Assembly: GCA_009767595.1 (NCBI GenBank)
Contig: VSDK01027144.1
Span: forward strand, 166,177-230,176
Direction: 5' to 3'
Source of the DNA: Symbiodinium kawagutii
Taxonomy: Eukaryota; Sar; Dinophyceae; Suessiales; Symbiodiniaceae
DNA: 64,000 bases
Shown: piece after piece, positions 1 to 12,200 of the stretch
Layout of the letters: each line of letters opens with the position of its first letter
How positions within the stretch are numbered: the stretch's first letter is position 1
Notes under the pieces: generated by a model
Database searches by the model: none
What the model was told of the DNA's origin: nothing
Seen by the model: only the letters and a program-made list of their open reading frames with translations
Position numbers and translations under genes: made by a program

Positions 1-228
1 GCCTTGGACCCGATCCCAGAGCCGTTGTCCAAAGCCTCGGGCGGTTGCGGCTTCATCGGCCCTGCGCTGCTGCAGCGCCTGACGGGGCACGTGACGCCCA
101 AGTGGCGCAGGGAGGGCACCAGCAGCGTCCAGGTGCGGGTCGTGGCGCCGCAGCTGGGGGTGCTGAAGGGCGTGCTGACGCTGAAGGAAGATATCGAAAC
201 GGTGCAGTACCCGGCCCCTTGGGAGCAT
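1..228 (+). CDS. RDR exon: start of RdRP core (GGCGFIGPAL, VLKGVL)
   Basis: The reading frame starting at base 1 (ttg at 4) is open to 261. It gives GGCGFIGPALLQRL followed by SSVQVRVVAPQLGVLKGVL, matching the DGxGFIS and QVRxxGxKGVL segments at the start of the eukaryotic RdRP core. The segment is GC-rich against an AT-rich intron, and the reading loses its protein character after about 228, where a GT donor (cat|gtgggg) is available; an earlier GT at 201 is an alternative. The exon continues left of the window. Confidence 0.65.
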
Positions 229-3200
229 GTGGGGGAGACAAGTCAGGAGATTTCCGGGTGGTGAAGATTTGGAATTCGTTGGGAGTTTCAAGGCGAACCC
301 GGTTTTTGGTGAGGGTCAGTTTGGGAGATTACAACTTGGTAACTCAGTGGAGGAGCAATTTCATTTGTTGCGCCTACACATGAACAGTGGAACAAACTAC
401 GCAGTGGCGAAGTGGTCTTCGACAGGTGGATCCAGCTACACAGCCGGACCGTGACGTTGGTGGACCATTGGTAAGGAATCTCTATTGTCATTATGATAGG
501 TGCTACATCAACACATCTTGGATCCTTGATCACTCATTGGTTTTCACGAATGTTGGGATGGTTTGATGGCCAATATTTGGTTTCACTATAATCGGTTATT
601 TTTATTGCAAATGATCACTAATTAGCTCAAATGCAACTGTAACATTGAATATCCTGCACCAGCAGCTTGAACGCTTACAATCACTAATGAGTACTAACCA
701 CTAATGAAACTACAATCACTAGCTATCCACGAGCATTATTTACAATCATCAGATCAGCTAGCTCATATGATCAACATTGGTACATATGGCTGAGGTCGAA
801 ACCTTGTGCTCTTGGGGTGAACATCCAAGAAATGACCTCTTGGTTGGTTAAGATAGAAAAGTGTGGATCAGAGTTGACCGACAATAATCACATTAGCCAA
901 CAAATCTCAACAATATCTCTTCTCATAAATCTGATTGGCTAATAAATGATTGGCCAATATGTATAAATCTGATTAACCAATATCTCTTCTCACTACCCTC
1001 TTACCCCACTCATAAATGACTCTAGTCACTCATTGGTTAGTTTGCTTAATGTCAACCCATGACCCTGATCATCGCCACTCGTCAGCTCGCCCGTGTGATG
1101 CTTCCCGAGGCTTCCATGTTGAAGGTCCCCCCGAGTGAAATCTCCTCGGCTGATTGGGTCGTGGTGGTGGTGACCAAGGCCTTTCCCTCGGAGCCTTGTG
1201 GCAAGATCCTGGGCGATGGCTGGTCAACCAGGGACCCCCAACAGGGCGGGGCTTGGGTGGTACCTTCCCTTCCTTGATGGCGTTGAGTGGGTCAGTTCGG
1301 TGTTGGTTAACATGTGGCATGGTCATTAATGTCAGATGATAAAAAGCTCCTCGTGGATCCTTTCGGATGGCAAAGAACCGATAGCAAACAAGCAAGTCTT
1401 TGTTGATGGTAGAGTTCAGAGTTCCTCATCGATGAAGGGCCACTATTTCCAACAGTGTGGCGTGATCATAGTTGACCAGGGACCGCTTCAAGGGGATCCT
1501 TCCTTGATCGTGGGTGGGTGAGTTGCTCTGGAAGTGAGATAGTTGGGGCTAATTATATGAATCGTGATCATCAAAACTGAGGATTGGATTGTCAAACATT
1601 CGTATGAGCGGCCGGGGGGGAAATCACTGTTTTGCAGCTCAATGAAGAACTTGAATGGGCACATATGATGATTTCTCAAAATAGGGACCCTCAAAAATGG
1701 TTGGTTTGTTACTAAAAGTCAATAGTGAATATGGGGTGATTTAGGGGTATCTCTATTTTAAGGAGCACCCACATGGGCACAACACCACGTGGGTTTATAC
1801 GTTGGTATTGGACCCCATGTTGGTATTGGACCCCATGTTGCAAGGCTGGTGACTGTCACCCGTCGCCAGGCATGTTATAGAGTGCTTGTGCCTGAGAAAC
1901 ACACCAGCAATCAGGTTCAGTTTTCCCCAACCGCTCGGTCTTTGACCTTTGCTTGTGAATCTCCACATCTGAAAAAATCTCACAAGGGCGCCCAAAGATG
2001 ATTCGTCACTTCTACGTTGAGATTCTATGTCTGAGATTCACAGGCAGAACTTGGGGGGTGCTGGTGAGTTCACGAACTCATTAATGAGTAATCATGATAA
2101 CTGATTGATAGTATGTCAATTAGTCCCCTCAAGGTTATTATTATATACTATTGTCAATAGCATTCGAGATATCATGCGAATGGTATATTGCCAATAGTAT
2201 GATTATTGCCAATAATCAAGATTACTCCCCTGCTCGTTCTAATTATAGAACCTTTGGGGTGTTTCTTTCATGCCAAGGATTGGAAAGATGCTGACGACTA
2301 CCTCGTTGCCCAAGGACCGGGTCGGATGTAGTCCCAAACTGCGCCAGGTGACTTCAGGGGTTGAATCAAAAATACCAAGGGCATAACCAACAATTTCAGG
2401 GATATAACAACCGTACCTGAGGATGATGACCCAGTTGACTACTTGTTGGTTATTTGAAACTACTAATCAATAAACATAACCATGACTATTTGGTTGAATC
2501 AATTATCCCGGCAAGAGACCCCAAACAGTGAGATGGGGGGAAGTGGGAAAAGGACACAGCAAGAGCATTTATTTGAGAGAACAGATATGAGAGCACACAT
2601 GTGAGAGCACACATGTAAGAGCACACATATGAGAGCACACGTATGAGAGCACAAATATGAGAGCACACGTATGAGAGCACACATGTATGAGCACACAGAT
2701 GAGAGCACACATTTGAGCACACGTATGAGAGCACACATGTATGAGCACACATATGAGAGCACACATATGAGAGCACACATATGAGAGCACACATGTGAGA
2801 GCACACATATGAGAGCACACATTTGAGCACACATGTAAGAGCACACATATGAACACACATTTGAGAGCACACATGTAAGAGCACGCATATGAGAGCACAC
2901 ATGTGAGAGCACACGTATGAGAGCACACATTTGGGCACACATGTAAGAGCACACATATGAGCACACATTTGAGCACACATATGAGAGCACACATATGAGA
3001 GCACACATTTAAGCACAGATATGAGAGCACACGTATGAGAGCACACATGTATGAGCACAGAAATGAAAGCACAAATATGAGAGCACACATGTATGAGCAC
3101 ACATATGAGAGCACACATATGAGCACACACATGTGTGAGCACACATATGAGAGCACACGTATGAGAGCACACATTTGGGCACACATGTAAGAGCACACAT

Positions 3201-6200
3201 ATGAGCACACACATGTGTGAGCACACATATGAGAGCACACGTATGAGAGCACACATTTGGGCACACATGTAAGAGCACACATATGAGCACACACATGTGT
3301 GAGCACACATTTGAGAGCACATATGAGCACACATATGAGAGCACACATATGAGCACACATGTATGAGCGAACATGTGAGAGCACACACATGAGAGCACAC
3401 CAATGAGAGCACACATGTGAGAGCACACATATGAGCACACATTTGAGCACACATGTAAGAGCACAGATATGATAGCACACATTTGAGAGCACACATGTAT
3501 GAGCGCACATATGAGAGCACAGATTTGAGAGCACACGTATGAGAGCACACATGTATGAGCACACGTATGAGAGCACACATGTATGAGCACACACATGAGA
3601 GCACACATATGAGAGCACACATGTGAGAGCACACACATGAGAGCACACATATGAGAGCACACATTTGAGCACACATGTAAGAGCACACATATGAGAGCAC
3701 ACATGTAAGAGCACACATGTAAGAGCACACATGTAAGAGCACACATTTGAGCACACATATGAGAGCACACATATCAGCACACATGTGAGAGCACACATTT
3801 GACGGCACATTGGTGCACTCACAAGAGAGAACTCTTGACAAGATCTCGTCAAAAGCGAAAATAAGCACCACGCGCAGGCGAGAGCGATCCGACACGCACG
3901 AAGTCCGCAGAGGGTTGCACAAGCGAAATCAAAATTCGCACCGCGCGCAGACGAGAGCGATCCGACACGCACAAAGTCCGCAGAGGGTTGCACGAGCGAA
4001 ATCAAAATTCGCACCGCGCGCAGACGAGAGCGATCCGACACGCACAAAGTCCGCAGAGGGTTGCACGAGCGAAATCAAAATTCGCACCGCGCGCAGACGA
4101 GAGCGATCCGACACGCACAAAGTCCGCAGAGGGTTGCACGAGCGAAATCAAAATTTGATCCCGAGGCATACGAAGTCCTGCACCTGTCACGAAAAATGAT
4201 CTCGACATAGCAGATGCAAAAATGACGACAGTCTCACGAAACGAGCGCTTCGAGGTCACCAAAAGAGAGCTCAAGATCACGAAATGCTGCACCTGTCACG
4301 AAAAAGTCGATGTTTTCGGACACGCTCATTTTGTGTGCGCCTGCCAGCGTTTTTGCAACGTCGCAAAATCGACGAAAGTTACACGTTTTGTGAAACATTG
4401 CGAATTCCTTGCACCTGCCACAGATTCCTAATGCCCAAGAGGGACAAAAGTGAGCTTTCCCTTGCACCTGCCACGTAAAATGCACATTGATCAAAAAATG
4501 GACACGGCACGCAGGCGAGAATGCAGCTCCGGAAGAGAGGTGCCGCGTAACCACGTTTCGTGCGAGGCTTCTGTCGAAAACGGAAGATGGGCGAACGTTT
4601 TTGACGAGAGGGTCGGCGAATTAGCCGCAAGCGCCGGCGCACACCTTGATTACACCAGGAGCTTTTCTATTACCGTAAGAACCCCTATAGTGCACACACT
4701 GTTTGGGGAAAAATACCAAGGGCATAACCAACAATTTCAGGGATATAACAACCGTACCTGAGGATGATGACCCAGTTGACTACTTGTTGGTTATTTGAAA
4801 CTACTAATCAATAAACATAACCATGACTATTTGGTTGTTTGATTGAAATCTTTGTTGTTTTCAACCATACCTGAGGATGATGACCCAGTTGACTAATTGT
4901 TTTTTTGGGATGGGTTAGAACCAAAGCAAAGGATTTGGGGCAAAGCACGACCACCGAAGGGCTTTGCACGTGGATGAAATGGACATGTCAATCCTTGATG
5001 CAATGACCTGGTATCTCAACCTTCTTTCGCCTTGGCTTGGTTCTGGCACATGGGTAGCGGATGAACTGTGCAAGTCGGCATGGGAGCAGTCTGGCATAGC
5101 CTTGCCATGTTGCAATACTGAGAACCCTGCTGAACGATTGCTAACCTTTCGTGAGAGATTTGAAACAGCCATGCAAATCTTTGATGATATGTCATCATAT
5201 TTCCATCTCAAATTTGCCAGGGGTAAGTTCATTTGGATTGCCATGAATCAAGGAATATGTTTAGACCTTCAGATTTCAACTTATATTTTGCTCAAACAGT
5301 TTATTATATCTTTTTGGTTGGTAACTTTGAATGAAATTCTTGCTCATCATCAATTGTGGTTGATGCCGATTCTCACTGTTTGATGATTCTTGGTTCAATG
5401 GGTCCACACATTCTTTTTGCACAAACAAATAGGACATACTCAGGTTGTAGGGTCATAATGGTTGATTTTGCAATTGTTCCCCCCAAGTAAGGGTAAAGAG
5501 TGTTTTACTCAGAATTTGAATGTTTAGTTGTTTTCCCTTCAAGTAAAATGGTTGAATTTGAGCAACTATTTCCTGTGCTTGTTGCAACTTCAGGTTAGTC
5601 ACGTTTGCATATAATACTGTGATATGACACAGATTTTTGTTTTATTTTCATTTGCTTCACGCTTGAAACTGCAGGAACATTATATGAATACATACATACG
5701 GGGTTCCTTGCAGTTGGATCGGGGTTTCTTACGGTTGGGAACCCCCAAGAATGGATGGTTTATTATGTTCAATAATTACTGATGAATATTCGATGAATTG
5801 GGGGTCCCCTGATTTGACAAGCACCTATGTACTTGGATGTGCAGCTGGGGTTATGACATGTTATAACCATAGCGCTAAGATGCTATAAGCCCTATATGGT
5901 AGGTTGCAAACCCTAGAAACCATGGTTTGTGACCAGTTACTCAGTGGGCATAAGCGGCATGCACATCCAAGTAGTCTGCATTGACATTCACAAAGGTCAA
6001 TAGTCAATCCCCACCTCTCCAGGGTCATTGCTGGCTTCCAACCTGGACTTCTCTCCAGCTTCTTCCCGCCAGTCCTTCGTTCAGAAGAAGCTGTCACCCA
6101 TGGTGGAACGTGTCTTGAAGAGTTTGGAGCTACCGCTTCAGCAGCTTCAACGATACAAAAAGGCGCCTTGGCATGCTACGATTCTCTCCGTGGGATTCCT

Positions 6201-6255
6201 TTGATGATGATTGTTGTGGTTGTGGTTGTGGTTGTGGTTGTGGTTGTGGTTGTGG

Positions 6256-6296
<41 letters not shown>

Positions 6297-9200
6297 GCTG
6301 CCTTTGTTAGTCTCATTGTTGTTGCAGTTGTGGTAGTTGCTTCTTATCGTTCTTTGCTGATTGTTGTGGCTGTTGTTATTGTCACAGTTGTTCTCGTTGG
6401 CGGATTGCCATTATTCATCTCGTTGGTGCTTTTGCTTCGTTTTATTTTCCCAACAATTATTGGTTGGTTGGCTGGTTGGTTGACTAATACGTTTCGGAGA
6501 GGTGGTTCAACCACCAACCAATCACAAAGAATGACATGCTCCAATTTCAGAGGCTGGGTGGTTTCCAGAGGCCAATCCGATGCCGTTTTGTGGCCATTTC
6601 TTTCAGGCACGACCGCACATTTTTCATCACTAGGCTCAAGGCCTGAACAAATCTCGGAATGGGTGAGACCAGATTGAGCCGCCATTTTGTCCGGTATCAT
6701 GGACGTGTCGGGAGTGTTGATGACCAGTGGGGTCGCGTTGCTGGTGATCCATGGTTGTTTCTTTGGTTCTGAAATGGTCTCCATCCTGCGAAGGACGGCA
6801 AATGCCGTGTTGCGTGGGTTGGATGGATCCAACGAACGCTTGGAAGCAGCGCTGTGGGATGCACGACTCAAACAATATTGTACCTCTTGCCGAGCTTGCG
6901 TGCACATCGCAGCGATGTGCATCCTCGGCCAGTTGCTCCACCTTCGTTGGAACCAAAATGCTCACTCCAACTTGCCCATCTTCTCCTCAATGCTTGCCTG
7001 GGTGTTGCACATGGCAGTCAGTACCAACATCGTGCCATTGAACCGAATGACATCCAGGTTCCTTCTGCTTGCAATGCATGTTATCATGGCTATTTGGCTC
7101 TATGGCCACCGTGGTGATTGTCAGAACGAGCTGATCCTCACTGGCATTATTGTTTCTGTCCGCTTCGCCGTTGCAACACTATTTGTAGATTTGCAAACGT
7201 GTGTTCCTGGCCAAGCTCTGTTGAGTGTGGTGGAAACATGGAAGGCCTGGAACGTAGATCCACTTTCTGTATATGTCACTCTGGTGCAACAGCTCACAAT
7301 CTCGGCTTTCATCGTTTTCCTTGCAGGTATCATGGAATTCAACGACAGATCACGCATTGCACTCCTAACGAATTCAGAGTCGATGGTGCTGAGTTTTCGA
7401 AGGGTGCTCCGGGGGGTTTGTGATGGAGAAGTCCTGCTAGACAGCAAACTGCAAATCTCTGGGAAGGCTGGATGCCTGCAGACTTTGCTCATGACCCCCA
7501 ACTCGGATTTTTCCAACCGGAAGTTCGATGAGCTGTTGGTTGAAGATGAGCGTGAGCGCTTTCAAGGCTTTGTGTCTCAGCAAGCTGTAGCATCCAGCAT
7601 TAGTGCTCCTCCTTGCTTGCGAGTGTCGTTGAAGCATTCGGGGACATTTTCATCTTCTACATTCTCTCGGGTGGGTGTTGACCTATTCCATGTGCCGCTA
7701 ATGGTGGGTGAAGAAACCTATCACTTGCTCGCCCTCAAGCAAGACAGCGATGCGTGCTCAGTAGAAGTGAGGACAGGCAGAGGAGGGTGGAATCCAACAG
7801 ACCTGAACAATGTTCGAAGCAAAACCAGGACCAAGAGCAGAACATCTTCGCAGTCTTCCACTTCGCATGTCTCGGACAGATCTCTTCTGCACATTTGTAG
7901 CGAGTTGGATGAGATGACCCTGTTGGTTGATGGGACCACAGATCTACTAGATGTGGAGCAAGCTCATTTGAGTTTTTCCCGTAGACCACACAGCGACACC
8001 ATGCCCAATCTACGACGCTTGGTGCAGCCAACGGCTTGGGGCTCCATCCATCCTCAGCTGCTTGCACTTGCCGAAGGCAGAAATCCGGCAGATCAAGGAG
8101 AAGTCTTGAGAACCAAGTTGAGATTGCAGAACGAACGCAAAGATTGCGTTGAAGCACGTGTGGAGATTTCCGTTTTCAATCCACACCAGGCTTCAAAGAT
8201 GCACAGCAACCTCTGCTTGAAACTGGGGAACTTCAAGATAAAGAGATCCCGTGAGCCAAGGTCCAGTGGGTTGCAAGGCGTAGAAGAAGGGTGCCAATCT
8301 GAAGGCTCTGACGGTGAAACCTCAGGGTCTACATGGCGGTAGTCACGAAAGCTAGCTGGAGCTAGCTGAAGTTTCCTAGCAAAGCTGTTAAGCTACTGCT
8401 CAGGCGGCCTTTGGGGACATCGGTGCTTCACCGGATTCAGGCAGCCCCGCTCCTCCTGGCCATCATCATCATCATCATCATCAACATCATCATCATCATC
8501 ATCATCAACATCATCAACATCAACATCAACATCAACAACAAGAACAACATCATCACCATGATCACCATGGTCACTATGATCAACAACATCATCTCAGTGA
8601 TCATCATCACCATTCATCATCGTCTTCATTATCATGCAGGCCTTGGGTCCATCCCCCTTGGCCTTAACGTTTCCTCCCTTCCCAGAGATTCGAAGAGATT
8701 CTCAAGAACCAGATGTTCACAGGAATCTATGCCGGGCTCAGTTCACTTTCCATACAAATGCTGTTGTGAATTGTTGGAAAATGAACTAATTCACTAATTC
8801 ATCTACTGGTGAACCATACAAATGCTTTCCATACACAGGCTGGATGTTTTCTGGTTCTAAAATGTTCTAATTGCACGAGCTCAGCAGCTCTGCTCAGCGT
8901 CATCACTCGAAATCGAGCGTCGAAAAGATTCGCGGCTTCGCGTCGAGCGGGTCATCGGACTGGACTGGCGAGCAGGTCATCCTTCACACAGCCGGTGGTT
9001 TTAATGGTGGGTTTTAATGGTGGCACCAAAGGGGATCATGACCAACATTACCAGTTGGTGGTTTTGATGGTGGGTTTAATGGCGGCTTTAATGATTAACA
9101 GTAGGGGATCAGAATCGATATTACCAGTTGGTGGTTTTAGACGTTTTCTTGTTTCCCAATATTTGAAGATGATTGGTTGATTCACCAGTCTTTTTGGAAT

Positions 9201-12200
9201 GTGTCAACCATTCTTGTTTGCTAAACCCTGATAATGGACCAATGATTTGCCAATCTGGTTGGTGGTTTTGAACATTCTTGATGTTTCCAGTATCTACAAA
9301 TGGTTGGTTGGCTGGCTAATAGTTTTCAAAATGGGTGGTTCAACCACCAACAAGCAATCATTTTCAGACCCATGGTTACTAACCCGTATAATGTTACAAC
9401 CATCATCATGGGAATTTTCATGAAACAACAATTTGCTGATGTGCACATGAAAACTGCTACGGCTGGATGTGCACCCCCACGGCGAGCCCGTCAGCGCTTA
9501 CAATTCCTATGGTTTCGTAACGGGGGCCCAGTGAAACGCTACCAAACATCATGGGCGTAACAATTCGAACAATTCCCGTGTTTTCATTCACTTCAGGCGC
9601 TGCACATCCAAGTATAAAATCACCTTATAGTTCAATATCATAACCACTTATTGGTTAATAGCGGTAAATAGTGGTTAATTATTGAAGATCAATATTGACC
9701 TTATAGGTGGTCAATAGTGGTTAATGACGATCACTTAGTGATAAGTACAGTCATTCCAGACCTATAACCACTATATAATCCCGCATTCTTGTAATCATGA
9801 AGTAGAAGTTAAAATGAAAAAACATATTATATGACTTCATTAACTATGGATCATGGTTGAAGGGGCATGGAATCTTGTATCATTATTCACCATAGTTCAA
9901 TGGCCCTTCAAGCATGATCACGACTACTCCTCAGCCCGCTTGCTCAGGAGGACTTTCGCCAGGAATCCTTCGTCGTGGGTGTGGCAGATCCCACGGGCGC
10001 GCTGCCACAGGGCCAAATCTTCGTGTCGGGCTTGGACGCACGGTACCTGCCCACGTGTCAAGGTGATGGCGGCAGATGTGGAGGGCATGGGGGGTGGCCA
10101 GCTGGGTATTTTCCAAGCAACTTTCGTGGGGGATCAATGGTATGATATAACCAACCAGACAATTTTAGCTGGGTATTTTCCAAGCAACTTTCGCTAGTAA
10201 TATAACATAATTATGATGGTTATGATGTTTTATGATCAATTAAAATGTCAGTGGTTATGATTAACCAATCAGCTATGAGTCAATGATTAACCGACCTATT
10301 CCCCATCAATGAAACCATGAATTTTAAGATATGGTGAGTCAAGACCAAGCAGACATTTGCCTATGGATAAACTTTCAAGCTAGGTGAACTAGCCCCGATT
10401 TCGCTATGGTGAATGCAACCATTTGCTAAGGAGGGGCCTCCTAGTTAGCTAAGTTGGTACTCGAGGGATTATACTGGCTTACAATGAGCAAGCCTTGTTG
10501 CAATCATTCTTGCATATTGTCCCCTTTTCATGTCCGGTTAACCATCATTAACCATGGTCAATCAATCACCAACCCATCATCGGCCAACCATTAACGCGAT
10601 CATTATTGATCATCATGAATCATCATTAGTCAATCAAACTTTTTTGTTAACCGCCACTCTTATGAACCAATCAGTACCCACAACGACGGGGTGACCCCAC
10701 ATCAACCATCATAAACAACAACCATGACCAACCATCATAAACCATCATCAATCATCATTAGTTGCCACTGATGCCCACAATAGTCATTGTCTTCCCTCCT
10801 ATGCTGGGAGACCCCTACTAGTCACCACCATGATTCACCATCGTTCCTGATATTGTTTACTTATCTCAAAAACCACTGGGCATTAACCATCATGAAGCAT
10901 CATTAGCGACCATGATGATGATTCTCTTCCCTTTTTTGTTGGACATCGCTGCTCATTGTGGCTTCAGTTTTGCCACCATTAATTGAGGCCAAGAATTCGC
11001 CAGTAACCCTCATGAAGCATGAATAACCAACCATTCATCGCCATCATTGAACATCGATCATCAACCATCATTCACCTTTGATTTCCTCCCCCGCAAATCA
11101 CAATGTTCACCATCCCTGAATTGGTTGAGAAAACCCGCAGGGAACCCCCCTAGAATTGTTAGGCAAAAGGTTTCCAAGTGACGCGCAGAGTGACTTGTTG
11201 GACAAAACAAGGTGTTTAAGATCAGGGTTTCCAAGGAGCCCAATGTCCTACAATTTGTGATTAAGACAAGGGTTGACCTTGAATCACTGATTTTCCAATC
11301 ACCCCAGTGACACCACCAAGCATCAACCATCATTAAGCATCGACCCCTGATCATTCACCGTCCTTCCCAATTTTCTCTCAGAGTTGTACCCCCTACTTAG
11401 CTACGTTGGTTGACATAGCTGTGGTAACCACTAGGCAAATAGAAGATTATATCTATGGTCAAATGGCGAACCTTAACCAGCTTATAAGCATGAACCATTA
11501 TTAGCGACAGATATTCATAGCTAATTCGCGAATCTTAATCACCTTGTAAACCACCTTAGAGTTCCATGGTTCTAGTCAACTCATTATAGCCATGACAACT
11601 ATGATTTACCACCAGTCACTTCCCGATTGTCTCCCCTGATATACTATCACAACTTCTATAGGTATGGTAGATGCAACTATAGTTAAATCCCTTGGCCCCC
11701 AAAACCATCATTTTCACAGGTTATATCCCATATTTTGGCGGGAAAAAACCAAAAACCCACCCTTTTTTAGGGTTTTGGGGGCTCATGGACGGTACTACTT
11801 GGATGTTCAGCTTGGGTTGTGACCATGGTTGTAAACCCTATAGCCGGTAGCGGTTCACTAACCCCCTAAAAACCATGGGAATGGTGACCACTGACCTGCT
11901 CGCCGTGGAGGTGCGCATTACCAAATAGTACCATCCATGAGCCCCCAAAAACCCTAGAGCCTGGTGACTAACCATGGTTTCTAGGGTTAGTTCAGCTACC
12001 TTATAGGGCTTATAACTAACCAGGGTGAAGGAACCCCAGGTGCACATCCAAGTCGACCTGCCAGGCGCCAACCACCCACCAAGCGCACCAACGGCCACCT
12101 GCGAGGCCATCACCAAGTGCTGGTGACCCGCTGCCCCTGCGTGCGCGCCGACGACGGCAAGCGCCTACAGGTGGTGACCCAGCGGCCCCCGAGGATGGCG

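Larger units (their letters stand above)
2368..4837. mobile_element. Satellite-filled insertion with 12-bp inverted repeats, bracketed by 129-bp perfect direct repeats
   Basis: Bases 2368-2496 and 4709-4837 are identical over 129 bp. Between them lies CCCCAAACAGTG (2519-2530) and, directly against the right repeat, its exact complement CACTGTTTGGGG (4697-4708). Inside are a 14-nt satellite (2578-3803), a 73-bp tandem repeat (3868-4160) and several degenerate copies of TGCACCTGYCACG (4170-4480). A third, partial copy of the flank is at 4865-4900. No protein is credible inside. It sits in an RDR intron. Confidence 0.6.

Noticed and set aside
2486..4047. Reverse-strand open frames of 478, 492 and 253 residues rich in CVLSYVCS
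   Set aside because: They are readings through the 14-nt satellite array, open in several frames at once, with no composition of a real protein.
2578..4160. Regularly spaced repeats as a CRISPR array
   Set aside because: Units are head-to-tail satellites without unique spacers, and the context is eukaryotic.
6168..6677. Polyvaline frame
   Set aside because: Translation of the TTG/TGG microsatellite.
10060..10197. Extension of the RDR exon past 10054 (frame open to 10197)
   Set aside because: The extension loses family similarity and runs through a 27-bp duplicated intronic repeat.
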